NCBI GenBank assembly: GCA_030600745.1
Contig: JAUVLL010000002.1
Span: 1 to 32,802 of the forward strand
Origin: Spirochaetaceae bacterium
Lineage (GTDB): Bacteria > Spirochaetota > Spirochaetia > B11-G9
Direction: 5' to 3'
Length of the DNA stretch: 32,802 nt
Position numbers and translations under genes: made by a program. The notes beneath the pieces are model-generated. The model was not told the DNA's origin and made no database searches. It saw nothing but the letters and a program-made list of their open reading frames with translations. Below are positions 7,417-15,079 of this stretch, piece by piece (the stretch's first letter is position 1; each line of letters opens with the position of its first letter).

Positions 7417-7445
7417 TTGATAAGACAGCCCTAATACACTATAAT
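7417..7445 (+). promoter_or_regulatory. Predicted upstream promoter of the XRE-cupin regulator gene
   Basis: TTGATA (7417-7422), a 17-base spacer and a perfect TATAAT (7440-7445), about 97 bases before the regulator's start codon. Confidence 0.5.
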
Positions 7446-7455
7446 GAATATTAGT

Positions 7456-7484
7456 TTGATATACCGCCCATAATTCAGTATAGT
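7456..7484 (+). promoter_or_regulatory. Second, tandem promoter of the XRE-cupin regulator gene
   Basis: TTGATA (7456-7461), a 17-base spacer and TATAGT (7479-7484). Its -10 box overlaps the -10 box of the oppositely directed dehydrogenase promoter, so the two cannot be used at the same time. Confidence 0.5.
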
Positions 7485-7506
7485 AGCTATAAGTTCACTA
7501 TGTCAA
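7477..7506 (-). promoter_or_regulatory. Predicted promoter of the SDR-tdh/kbl operon
   Basis: On the minus strand, TTGACA (7506-7501), an 18-base spacer and TATACT (7482-7477). It is face to face with the regulator's promoters, an arrangement typical of an autoregulated divergent pair. Confidence 0.5.
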
Positions 7507-7542
7507 ACCTTTTATCAATAATCTTCTACAAGAAGGAAATAT

Positions 7543-8124
7543 ATGACAGAAAAAAAACTGCTTCCGATCGGGGATACAATAAGGGAAATAAGAAAAAACA
7601 ATCAGATGACGCTGAGAGTACTGGCTGAAAAAAGCGGAGTATCAAAAGCAATGCTTTCCCAGATTGAATCTGACAAGGTAAATCCGACTATTGCTACTGT
7701 ATGGAAGATTTCAACAGGACTTGGAGTTGATATCAATGAACTTACGAGAGTTGTCTCTGTCAAAAAGAGAAGTTTCACTCTTACACAAAAGAATGATAGA
7801 ACAACATTTAACTGTGACGAGGAAGGAGTACATATAAATATCCTTACTCCGATTGATTTGATTGAAGACCTTGAAATGTATCTGATTACATTCCAGAAAG
7901 GAAGTAAACTTAGTTCAAAACCCCATTTCCCGCGGACTGAAGAGTTTCTTACACTCCTTGACGGAGAGATAACAGTTACTGCCGGAAATAATGTTACCGT
8001 AATGCATAAAGATGATTTTCTGACCTATCACAGCGATATAGAGCACTCTATTGAGAATACCGGAGAGAATAATGCTGTAGTACACATGGTTGTCCGGTAC
8101 AAAAAAAAGATGACTAAACATTAA
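7543..8124 (+). CDS. XRE-family transcriptional regulator with C-terminal cupin domain
   Basis: A 193-residue DNA-binding regulator. Residues about 8-65 are a Cro/C1-type helix-turn-helix (IGDTIREIRKNNQMTLRVLAEKSGVSKAMLSQIESDKVNPTIATVWKIS, given here in outline). Residues about 110-185 form a cupin_2 sensor domain (PHFPRTEEFLTLLDGEITV, DFLTYHSDIEHSIEN). This architecture commonly controls amine and amino-acid catabolism by sensing a small ligand or metal in the cupin. ATG 7543 is preceded by AAGAAGGAAATAT. It is divergent from the threonine dehydrogenase/kbl operon with overlapping promoters, so that operon is its most likely target along with itself. It converges on the MttB-family gene downstream. 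A weak CCACA...TGTGG hairpin follows the stop. A relic of a close homologue lies at 10389-10436. Confidence 0.9.
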   Translation: MTEKKLLPIGDTIREIRKNNQMTLRVLAEKSGVSKAMLSQIESDKVNPTIATVWKISTGLGVDINELTRVVSVKKRSFTLTQKNDRTTFNCDEEGVHINILTPIDLIEDLEMYLITFQKGSKLSSKPHFPRTEEFLTLLDGEITVTAGNNVTVMHKDDFLTYHSDIEHSIENTGENNAVVHMVVRYKKKMTKH

Positions 8125-8243
8125 GAGATTCTATACTGCCACACAGAGTAAACTGTGGAGAGTTTATTTCTTTTTGTATTCTTATACGTCACTTATTCGA
8201 CAATATTTTTATCAAAAAGTTCTTGACATATAAATACAATATG

Positions 8244-9689
8244 CTATTCAACATCAGGCTGATGACCAGCAACTACCCTGTCAATATCCTTTATTATATT
8301 TTCCGGTAAGACCGCCGGATGGTGGTTTTTAAAGATCTCTTTTGCCTCTTCATTCAGTTTCACGGCAAGATCCTTCTTTCCCTCATCTTCCCATGCCTGA
8401 TAACGGTCTCTGTTCAGGAAACGTGGAAACCATAAGGTTTTTCTGAAATGTTCCACTGTATGCTCTTCCATGAGAAAGTTGCTTCCATCCAAAACCCTCT
8501 CCACCACATCAAGAGCAACTGTATTTTCATTGAAATCCAAAGGACGAAGCAAATACTTGACAGAATTGATAATTTCATCTGCAAAAAGCAGTGATTCAAA
8601 AGATGATGTAAGACCTGACTCGAGATAGCCGCAGTCATGAATAATATTGCAACCGTTCAATGTTGCCATGTAAATGGACATTGCGGATTCAAATCCAGCC
8701 TGGGCATCAAGTACTTTTGAATCGGTTGCTCCGGCAATACAGAAAAACGGAAGCTTATAATAATGAGCCATATCTGCCAACCCATGATTAATAACATTCA
8801 ATTCAGGAGCTCCGTACCTGAAAATATTGGTTTTCATATCCATGGCAGTTGCATCACCGCCAAAAATAAATTTTGCACCCTCTTTCTTTTTCTGAAAAAC
8901 AACAAGACCGGCCAGAGACTCGGCTACAGTCTGTACAAGAATTCCCTCAATAGTAACGGGGGCCGATGCCCCCAGCATGGGACTGCCGATATAGACAAAG
9001 GGGACCTCATAATCACAGCAGACCAGCCCCTTGTCCATCCCCATTTCTGTATGAAGGAGGGGTGACACAGGTTCTGTATACAAAATAAGGGAAGGCTTGC
9101 TTTTCAGCTCATTTATCCCTCCCACAGATGCTGCAGCCATCCGGATCATCGTATTCATATCATTTCTTCCATGACCGGTGACAATTATTGGTTTTTCAGT
9201 ATTTTTCAGCATTGCATCGTATTGATGCACAAAATTGCTCCCCTTTGGACTATCATAGGCAATACCAAAGGACATAACAAAATCAATATTCGGAAGTGCA
9301 TCACTGAATACGGCAAGTCTGGCAACATCATCTTTCAAAGAGGCTCGTCTCTCTCCTGTATCAAGATCAATGGTAGTAGGACAGTCAGAACCTGTTCCAT
9401 AATTACAGGATCCCTCCTTAAGTTCCATGGCCAGTTCACCATTCCTGTTAAATACCTCTATTTTTTCGGGAGCTACTTCCAAAGCCTCCCGGACCATTTT
9501 CCGGGGTATCCTTATTCTATCAGGGTTTGAGACATCACACCCGGCATGACCTAATATATCCAGGGCCTCTGCGCTTTGTACTCTGCACCCGATCTCCTCC
9601 ATCATTCTGAGAGCATAGTCATTGACCTGTTGTATCTGTTCATTTGACAGAATCTGGTTACTAATTGGTTTTCCCAGTGATACTGACAT
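8244..9689 (-). CDS. MttB-family (trimethylamine methyltransferase-like) protein, non-pyrrolysine type
   Basis: A 481-residue TIM-barrel protein of the COG5598 MttB superfamily, whose members move a methyl group from a quaternary amine (glycine betaine, carnitine, proline betaine and similar) to a corrinoid protein. Recognisable stretches are YALRMMEEIGCRVQSAEALDIL, NYGTGSDCPTTIDLDTGERR, EPVSPLLHTEMGMDKGLVCC, GAPELNVINHGLADMAHYY, AGATDSKVLDAQAGFESAMS and DCGYLESGLTSSFE. The frame contains no amber codon, unlike archaeal MttB, so no pyrrolysine is needed. ATG 9689 is preceded by AGGAGGGATAA. A strong promoter lies upstream, and an Lrp/AsnC gene is divergent from it. No corrinoid protein or methyltetrahydrofolate methyltransferase is encoded nearby, so partners must lie elsewhere. 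The methylated substrate is unknown. Confidence 0.85.
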   Translation of the reverse strand: MSVSLGKPISNQILSNEQIQQVNDYALRMMEEIGCRVQSAEALDILGHAGCDVSNPDRIRIPRKMVREALEVAPEKIEVFNRNGELAMELKEGSCNYGTGSDCPTTIDLDTGERRASLKDDVARLAVFSDALPNIDFVMSFGIAYDSPKGSNFVHQYDAMLKNTEKPIIVTGHGRNDMNTMIRMAAASVGGINELKSKPSLILYTEPVSPLLHTEMGMDKGLVCCDYEVPFVYIGSPMLGASAPVTIEGILVQTVAESLAGLVVFQKKKEGAKFIFGGDATAMDMKTNIFRYGAPELNVINHGLADMAHYYKLPFFCIAGATDSKVLDAQAGFESAMSIYMATLNGCNIIHDCGYLESGLTSSFESLLFADEIINSVKYLLRPLDFNENTVALDVVERVLDGSNFLMEEHTVEHFRKTLWFPRFLNRDRYQAWEDEGKKDLAVKLNEEAKEIFKNHHPAVLPENIIKDIDRVVAGHQPDVE

Positions 9690-9720
9690 TTATCCCTCCT
9701 GAATTCCCTGTCGGCAGATT

Positions 9721-9767
9721 TGTTCAATGCCTGTTCAGATTATGTACTCGTATTACATTTAAGTCAA
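9721..9767 (-). promoter_or_regulatory. Promoter of the MttB-family gene with a downstream direct repeat
   Basis: On the minus strand, TTGACT (9767-9762), a 17-base spacer and CATAAT (9744-9739). Two copies of TGTTCA (plus-strand reading) at 9721-9726 and 9732-9737 are spaced by 11 bases, one helical turn, just downstream of the -10. They could bind a regulator such as the adjacent Lrp/AsnC protein. Confidence 0.5.
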
Positions 9768-9918
9768 TATATTTCTTTTTTTATTTTTTAGATAGATTAT
9801 TTTAAGTTTTTTATACATTTAGTCCATTTTCTATTTGATTTTTGCTCCATAATAAATGACTGCATTGACAGACAGGAGGTGTAATTGTATAAATACATTA
9901 TTGGAGCTTAGAAACCGG

Positions 9919-10386
9919 ATGGTCGATGAAAAATATGAAATAGACAATCTTGACAGAGAAATAATATTTGAACTGCAGGAAGATGCCAGAAGACAATTCA
10001 AAATTATTGCCGGGAAACTAAAGGTCTCTGAAGGCACTATTAAAAACAGGGTGGAACGACTTATTAAGCAGGACATCTTAAAGCTGGAAGCCAGAGTTAA
10101 TCCCTTTGCCCTGCCAAGAAGAATCTCAGCAATTGTGGGTGTAAATTTAAAAGAACGGAATCATGAAGAAATTATGAAGAAAATTGAGAAAATCCCATGG
10201 GTAACCAGTGTCTGGAATGCCAGCGGCCGTTTTGATCTTTTCTTTGAATTAATGGTCGATTCACTGGAATCACTGAATGGTGCTCTTTTTAAGAATGATT
10301 TAGAAAAAATCGGCGGTATATCTTATACTGAAACATTTATCATTCTGTCTTCAAATACCAAGTATTTTAAGATATACAGACCTTAA
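9919..10386 (+). CDS. Lrp/AsnC-family transcriptional regulator
   Basis: An amino-acid-responsive regulator. The N-terminal winged helix-turn-helix reads IDNLDREIIFELQEDARRQFKIIAGKLKVSEGTIKNRVERL. A RAM/AsnC ligand domain follows (AIVGVNLKER, IPWVTSVWNASGRFDLFFELMV, YTETFIILS). The 155-residue length from ATG 9919 fits the family, and GGAG lies 12 bases upstream. The open frame reaches back to 9856, but that ATG has no ribosome site. A near-perfect AGGAGGTG lies inside it at 9874-9881, ideally placed for an ATA codon at 9889, with TTG at 9901 further on. The true start is therefore uncertain. It is divergent from the MttB-family gene and convergent with the gamma-glutamyltransferase operon; either is a possible target. 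Confidence 0.85.
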   Translation: MVDEKYEIDNLDREIIFELQEDARRQFKIIAGKLKVSEGTIKNRVERLIKQDILKLEARVNPFALPRRISAIVGVNLKERNHEEIMKKIEKIPWVTSVWNASGRFDLFFELMVDSLESLNGALFKNDLEKIGGISYTETFIILSSNTKYFKIYRP

Positions 10387-10388
10387 AC

Positions 10389-10436
10389 ACTGAGGAGTTC
10401 CTTACACTTCCTGACGGAAAAATAATAGATAATTAA
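10389..10436 (+). pseudogene. Relic of an XRE-cupin regulator gene (cupin fragment)
   Basis: Starting two bases after the Lrp stop codon, the sequence reads Thr-Glu-Glu-Phe-Leu-Thr-Leu-Pro-Asp-Gly-Lys-Ile-Ile-Asp-Asn and a stop. It matches the cupin segment TEEFLTLLDGEIT of the regulator at 7543-8124. At the DNA level about 34 of 41 bases agree with 7936-7976. It is too short to be a gene and is best read as the remains of a deleted second XRE-cupin regulator. Confidence 0.65.
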
Positions 10437-10439
10437 TTT

Positions 10440-12041
10440 CTATATTCCTCCAGCCGATCCGTCTCTCCTGACATCAGCAATTCCCTGAAACCCGCCACCC
10501 CCTGATTGCTCTTTAAGAACAGTCTGTATCCCACCAAAATAGAAACTGAATGGTTCCCGTCTATCGATCTCATACCCGTCCTCTTCTAAACGGGACAGAA
10601 CAGATGGATGGAAACGGTCAGCTTCAATACTTATAAGGTTGTTTATAGAGTAATGCATCCTGGGCTCTTTCATTGCTTCATATATGGTCATATTACGATC
10701 AACTACATTTATAATAAACTGACTCAGTGCAGTAAAAATTCGCTGACTTCCGGGAGTGCCAAGCACCATCCATGGAGAATCTTTATGAAAGATAATTGAA
10801 GGAGCAACTGAAGAAAAGGAGAGACCATTAGACCTGAAGTAGTGAGGATGCTCCGGAGAGTCCAGATTCATATCGGAAAGATAAGTATTATAAAGGAATC
10901 CGAGGCCTTCAGCAGCTGCTTTGCTTCCAAAAAGATGATTTATTGACTGAGTAATACCAACAGAATTACCTTGAGAATCCATTACTGACAGATGCGTGGT
11001 TTCTCCACTGGCATCAGGAAAATATTTTTCCATCATGCTTTTGATATTTATACCTGCGGATTCTCCGGTCAGCATAAAATCATTTTCCGGAGAATAAGAA
11101 TCTGGAGAGGGAATATTCTCTTCGTTTAAATGTAATGCCGATTTGAATATTCCTGCCAGTAATGAATATGATTCAGGAATCTGTGCAGCAATAACGGATG
11201 ACGGACAACGATCAAGGGCTCCAAGTGTATAGAGCAGCATTCTTCCACCGGAAGAGGGAGGCAGAGTTGCAATTTTCAATCCTCTGTACATTGTTGTAAT
11301 GGGTTTTCTCTCAATAGGCCAGGGTATTCTCCCCAGATCATCGGATCGCAGGAATCCGCCATTTGCACGCATATCTTCATCAATAATACTGGCAGGTTTT
11401 CCTGTGTAGAAATACTCCGGACCAAAGTCCGCAATGTCCTGAAGAATTAATACAAGATCAGGTTGAGTAAACAGATCCCCTTTTTCAAAAGGTTTCAAAC
11501 CATCTTTAAGATAGTAACGAGCACCTGATAAAGAGGGGACTTCCCTGAACAGGGACAATTCCTTCACCTGAAGATCATGCTGAAATTGAGTAATTTTATA
11601 TCCCTCTTTGGCAATATTAATCGCCGGTTCCAGTATTTCATTCCATTTCAACCGGCCGAAACGCCTATGGAGGTGTCCCAAAACAGCCACAGTACTGGGA
11701 ACTGTAGTCCCTGTGTAACCAACACTCAGAGATTCATCGTCTACAGAGTCAATATCAACAAGCCCCGGAGCTCGGCTAGACCCATCGAGAGCCATGGTAA
11801 TACCGTCTATATGAAGGATAACATTGGATTCTCCCCCTATACCGCTTGCCTGGGGTTCACAAACACCAATGGCAAATGCCGAAGCACAGGCTGCATCAAC
11901 AGCATTTCCACCCCTTCGCAGTATTTCGACTCCTGCCCTGGTTGCATCAGGAAATGCTGTCGCAACCATGCCCTCCCCTGCAGACGAACTCTTCATGTCC
12001 GATGTAGAGCAGAATTTGCTTTCAATAGCTGCAATATCCAT
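10440..12041 (-). CDS. Gamma-glutamyltransferase family protein (Ntn hydrolase), cytoplasmic
   Basis: A 533-residue gamma-glutamyltranspeptidase-type enzyme, which cleaves or transfers gamma-glutamyl groups from glutathione or other gamma-glutamyl amides. It is made as a precursor that cuts itself before a threonine. The nucleophile is predicted at Thr348 in GETTHLSVMDSQGNSVGITQSIN. Other family blocks are MVATAFPDATRAGVEILRRGGNAVDAA (in outline), GIGGE, PPSSGG, GLGFLYN and LGTPGSQRI. There is no signal peptide, whereas classical GGTs are periplasmic, so it should act inside the cell on imported compounds. ATG 12041 has AGGAGAG upstream. It is the last gene of a minus-strand operon behind the M20 peptidase, with a gap of 32 bases. 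The pairing suggests breakdown of a glutamyl or acyl-amino-acid compound. Confidence 0.88.
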   Translation of the reverse strand: MDIAAIESKFCSTSDMKSSSAGEGMVATAFPDATRAGVEILRRGGNAVDAACASAFAIGVCEPQASGIGGESNVILHIDGITMALDGSSRAPGLVDIDSVDDESLSVGYTGTTVPSTVAVLGHLHRRFGRLKWNEILEPAINIAKEGYKITQFQHDLQVKELSLFREVPSLSGARYYLKDGLKPFEKGDLFTQPDLVLILQDIADFGPEYFYTGKPASIIDEDMRANGGFLRSDDLGRIPWPIERKPITTMYRGLKIATLPPSSGGRMLLYTLGALDRCPSSVIAAQIPESYSLLAGIFKSALHLNEENIPSPDSYSPENDFMLTGESAGINIKSMMEKYFPDASGETTHLSVMDSQGNSVGITQSINHLFGSKAAAEGLGFLYNTYLSDMNLDSPEHPHYFRSNGLSFSSVAPSIIFHKDSPWMVLGTPGSQRIFTALSQFIINVVDRNMTIYEAMKEPRMHYSINNLISIEADRFHPSVLSRLEEDGYEIDRREPFSFYFGGIQTVLKEQSGGGGFQGIADVRRDGSAGGI

Positions 12042-12073
12042 GAAAATCTCTCCTGATTTTTTATTTAAACAGA

Positions 12074-13246
12074 TTACTGAAAAAGTCTTCCAGACACCAG
12101 ACGCTGATGACTTAGTTCTATTATTGAAACAAGAAGTTTTGTCCGGTTAAGGAGGCTGTTCTTAATCATATATTCCCTGTCACTATGATCGTACATACCT
12201 ATAGGGCCCAGGCCATCAATTACCGGAGTGCCCGCTGCAGATATAATATTTGCATCGGAACCGCCCGATCGAAATTCTTCAAGTACAGAAATATTAAGAC
12301 TTTTCCCCGCTTCGGCTGCAATATTAAACAGTTCTCTGTTTTGTTCTGTTGTAACCATTGCAGGGCGATCGGCTATCTTAACCAGTCGGCTGGTTGTACC
12401 TGTTACATCTATACGATCATTGATCTCTTCAAGTCTGATCATAAAGGCACTAAAAGTCTCTTCAGTACTATAACGAATGTCTATTGCAGCCATAGCAGTT
12501 TCAGCTATGCTGTTCGGACCCGTACCACCTTCTATTTTACCAACATTTACAGTCAGTTCCGGGAAGGTATTGTTTAAAGATTCTATCTCTATAATTTTAT
12601 GAGCAAGATCCAATACAGCGCTGGATTTTGCTTCTGTTAAGTTAGCTGCATGTCCTGCCTTCCCTTTCACATGGATCTCCAGACCCAGACGACCCTTTCG
12701 ACCTGTAACCACTTCCCCGTTCATACCACCGCATTCAGTAACCAGGGCCATAGCACTTTTTTTTGCCTGTAAGGCAATAATCGCCCTGGATACAGGAGAA
12801 CCGATCTCCTCATCTGTATTAAAAATTACTCTTATTGGTATTTTGGAAAGCATATTACAGGAATTAAGGGCTTTCAGGGCATAAATGATTGAAACAATAC
12901 CACCCTTCATATCAATGACACCCGGTCCATAGACATTTTTTTCATCTTCACGAAAGAACTTGAAATCAGTATCCTCCGGGAATACCGTATCCAGATGACC
13001 TACCAGTAAAATATTGCCTGAATCCCCTGCCGAATGACTGGAAAAGATCAGGGTGTCTCCATAGTTCTCATTTTCAAAGCGTGTTAACCTGAAGGGAAGA
13101 TCCTCAACTGCTTTTACTACAGCATCACAGACCCGGTTTACACCGGGTTTATTGTGAGTACTGCTCTGAATCAGAACAAGATCCTTCAGGAGTTCAAGGA
13201 TCCCATCACTCTGCCCCTCCAGATAATCTACAGATAAAGATCCCAT
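12074..13246 (-). CDS. M20-family metallopeptidase (glutamate carboxypeptidase/ArgE-DapE type)
   Basis: A cytoplasmic zinc exopeptidase of 390 residues. Metal and catalytic residues appear in the canonical order: LVGHLDTVFPED (His, catalytic Asp), GVIDMKGG (bridging Asp), NTDEEIGS (catalytic and ligand Glu), VTECGG (Glu) and IDGLGPIGMYDHSDREYM (final His). GKAGHAAN and GGTGPNSIAE belong to the lid/dimerisation domain. It most resembles carboxypeptidase G2-like members that release C-terminal glutamate, but substrates in M20 are hard to predict. ATG 13246 is two bases after the kamA-like stop codon at 13249, whose last codons contain the AAGGAT ribosome site, so the two are translationally coupled. 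Confidence 0.9.
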   Translation of the reverse strand: MGSLSVDYLEGQSDGILELLKDLVLIQSSTHNKPGVNRVCDAVVKAVEDLPFRLTRFENENYGDTLIFSSHSAGDSGNILLVGHLDTVFPEDTDFKFFREDEKNVYGPGVIDMKGGIVSIIYALKALNSCNMLSKIPIRVIFNTDEEIGSPVSRAIIALQAKKSAMALVTECGGMNGEVVTGRKGRLGLEIHVKGKAGHAANLTEAKSSAVLDLAHKIIEIESLNNTFPELTVNVGKIEGGTGPNSIAETAMAAIDIRYSTEETFSAFMIRLEEINDRIDVTGTTSRLVKIADRPAMVTTEQNRELFNIAAEAGKSLNISVLEEFRSGGSDANIISAAGTPVIDGLGPIGMYDHSDREYMIKNSLLNRTKLLVSIIELSHQRLVSGRLFQ

Positions 13247-13248
13247 AT

Positions 13249-14829
13249 CTAATCCTTGTAACCGGCAAAAGCAAAATCTGTTTTCCTATATATTTCAGGA
13301 TCTGCATCCGGATAATCAACCTCCTCCCCGGACCATGGTTTCCTCAAAACCACTGCACTATCTTTTTGACCGATAACATTGTCACGGTGCATAGGAACCT
13401 TTCCCCCCGCTGTACAGATATAGCGCGGTATGGCATCACCGGATATGTTCCCGTACATGCTCTCTATAATATCTCTCCCAATCTCAACAGGAACGCGCAG
13501 ATGTGCAAATTGAGCATTTCTATAGGAGCAGTTAAAAACATAATAGGGGCGGACATAAGCCTCATGAATGGTCTCGCATAGCTTCCACATCTTTACACGG
13601 GTATCATTGATCCCTTTCAGGAGTACAGCCTGATTCATGACTGTCATTGATACTGATGAAAGTTTCCTAAAAGCCTCTCTACTAACAGGAGTAATTTCCT
13701 GGGCTGTATTTATCTGTGTGACTACACGAATTGGTTTTTTGTCATTGCTCTTACCAAGAATATCAAGAAGTTCATCGTCTATCCTCATTGGTGCTGTAAC
13801 AGGAATACGAGTACCAAGGCGTTTTACAGTAATATGGTCTATTGAGTCGAGCTCATCAAGAAGAAATTTGATCATATCGTTGGGCAGAACAAATGCATCT
13901 CCCCCGGTTACCAGAACATCCCGAATAAAGGTATTATTCCTTATATAGTCAAGAGCTTCCCTATACGCCTCTTTACGGTAGATATTGTCTTTTTTCCCAA
14001 TATGGGCAATTCTGAGGCAATGGGTGCAATACATGGCACACATGTTTGTCGATTTAACAGATACAACCCTGGGATAGAATTGATCAATCAATCGTGCCGG
14101 TGAGTGATCTGCAGCTACGGGTGGAATTTCTTCACCTACATTGTCAACCATTTCTCCTGTAGGCACACTTTGTATTAAAACAGGGTCATTTATTTTTCCA
14201 GGCTGGATAAGGCTTGCATAATAGGGAGTTAAGCGCATACGGTAGGATTTGGTAACCCTCAGAACATCCTTGATTGCAGAAGAAGGAAGATCCAGAACTC
14301 TGGAAAGAGTGTCAACAGAATTGATGGCGTATTTAAGCTGACCATTATACGAATTCCAGTCTTCTTCACTCATATTGAGCTCTTTCATAATCCTCTTCTT
14401 ATTATCCAGGATACTGTCCCAGAGCTCAATACCGCTTGGTGCTTCGGTATCCTTCTGCTGCAGATAATCTTTCACACGTTCGTTGGCCGCCTCAACAATT
14501 GGAAGGGCACGGTTTATTCGACCGCCTACAGTAACTCCATGTTCGTCGATCTCCTCATGACGCTTAGCAATAGTAACGAGATCATCATAGCTCAATCCCA
14601 GGTCAGACAGAAGAATACCCTGCTTCCGGCGCAACTCAAGAAGCTGTAAAAAGAAATCAATAATAGACTGGGTAAGCTCGGTTTGCTTCAATATGTCGAG
14701 CTTATTAGTCATTTCATCAATTATCTCCTGTGAAACTCCGGAACCCGCTGTACCTGATGCAAACAGCTCATCAAAAAGCTCCCCGGTAAAAGAATCAAGC
14801 GACCCATGTTCGATTTTATTATCACTCAT
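13249..14829 (-). CDS. KamA-family radical SAM, PLP-dependent aminomutase of unknown substrate
   Basis: This 526-residue protein carries the radical SAM motif CAMYCTHC (CxxxCxxC) and lysine 2,3-aminomutase-type blocks (RDVLVTGGDAFVL, RLGTRIPVTAPMRI, NQAVLLKGIND, VRPYYVFNC). The AGGKVP segment would supply the PLP lysine. Family members shift an alpha-amino group to the beta carbon. The two aspartates that hold lysine in clostridial LAM (Asp293 in QCDLSLG, Asp330 in VVDAPGG) are absent here. The matching segments read NCSYRNA and ICTAGGK, and the PLP loop is shortened. The substrate is therefore probably not lysine. The N-terminal region is about 100 residues longer than LAM. Start ATG 14829 is preferred over 14844 because GGGGAG sits seven bases before it. 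It heads the KamA-M20-GGT operon and is divergent from the aminotransferase gene. Confidence 0.85.
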   Translation of the reverse strand: MSDNKIEHGSLDSFTGELFDELFASGTAGSGVSQEIIDEMTNKLDILKQTELTQSIIDFFLQLLELRRKQGILLSDLGLSYDDLVTIAKRHEEIDEHGVTVGGRINRALPIVEAANERVKDYLQQKDTEAPSGIELWDSILDNKKRIMKELNMSEEDWNSYNGQLKYAINSVDTLSRVLDLPSSAIKDVLRVTKSYRMRLTPYYASLIQPGKINDPVLIQSVPTGEMVDNVGEEIPPVAADHSPARLIDQFYPRVVSVKSTNMCAMYCTHCLRIAHIGKKDNIYRKEAYREALDYIRNNTFIRDVLVTGGDAFVLPNDMIKFLLDELDSIDHITVKRLGTRIPVTAPMRIDDELLDILGKSNDKKPIRVVTQINTAQEITPVSREAFRKLSSVSMTVMNQAVLLKGINDTRVKMWKLCETIHEAYVRPYYVFNCSYRNAQFAHLRVPVEIGRDIIESMYGNISGDAIPRYICTAGGKVPMHRDNVIGQKDSAVVLRKPWSGEEVDYPDADPEIYRKTDFAFAGYKD

Positions 14830-14912
14830 TATCATTCTCCCCAATAGAAATAATTTCTTTCATAATTCAGACTTCTGCCTGTTATCAGACCATTTAAGTC
14901 TATGTCTATTCA

Positions 14913-14941
14913 TCTATAGCAAATATTCATTGCAAGTTCAA
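14913..14941 (-). promoter_or_regulatory. Predicted promoter of the KamA-M20-GGT operon
   Basis: On the minus strand, TTGAAC (14941-14936), a 17-base spacer and TATAGA (14918-14913), about 85 bases before the kamA-like start. Confidence 0.5.
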
Positions 14942-14994
14942 TATACTAAATAAAGTTTATTATGTTATTCACTATTAATTCTTAGGTTTTTGTC

Positions 14995-15023
14995 TTGACA
15001 GAGGGACCCGGCATACATATTAT
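14995..15023 (+). promoter_or_regulatory. Strong predicted promoter of the aminotransferase operon
   Basis: TTGACA (14995-15000), a 17-base spacer and TATTAT (15018-15023), about 57 bases before ATG 15080. It is the best sigma-70 match in the region. Confidence 0.6.
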
Positions 15024-15036
15024 TGGTAAATAATAT
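15017..15036. promoter_or_regulatory. Palindromic operator candidate over the aminotransferase -10 box
   Basis: ATATTATTGGTAAATAATAT is a perfect inverted repeat with 8-base arms and a 4-base centre. It covers the -10 box and the expected transcription start, a typical repressor position. Candidate binders encoded in the window are the Lrp/AsnC, FadR-type and XRE-cupin regulators. Confidence 0.5.
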
Positions 15037-15079
15037 CGATTAACTGTACTTATTTTGGACAGCTTATGGAGGATAATGT

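Noticed and set aside
8141..8158. CCACA...TGTGG hairpin after the XRE-cupin gene as a terminator
   Set aside because: A five-base stem with a long loop and an interrupted T-run is too weak to call.
8223..8250. TTGACA followed by TATTCA after 16 bases, pointing into the 3' end of the MttB-family gene
   Set aside because: The -10 box is weak and no gene lies downstream on that strand; probably chance in AT-rich DNA.
14887..14901. AGAC...GTCT half-palindrome near the KamA promoter, resembling the 24128-24146 operator
   Set aside because: Arms are only four bases and the spacing differs, so shared regulation is not supported.
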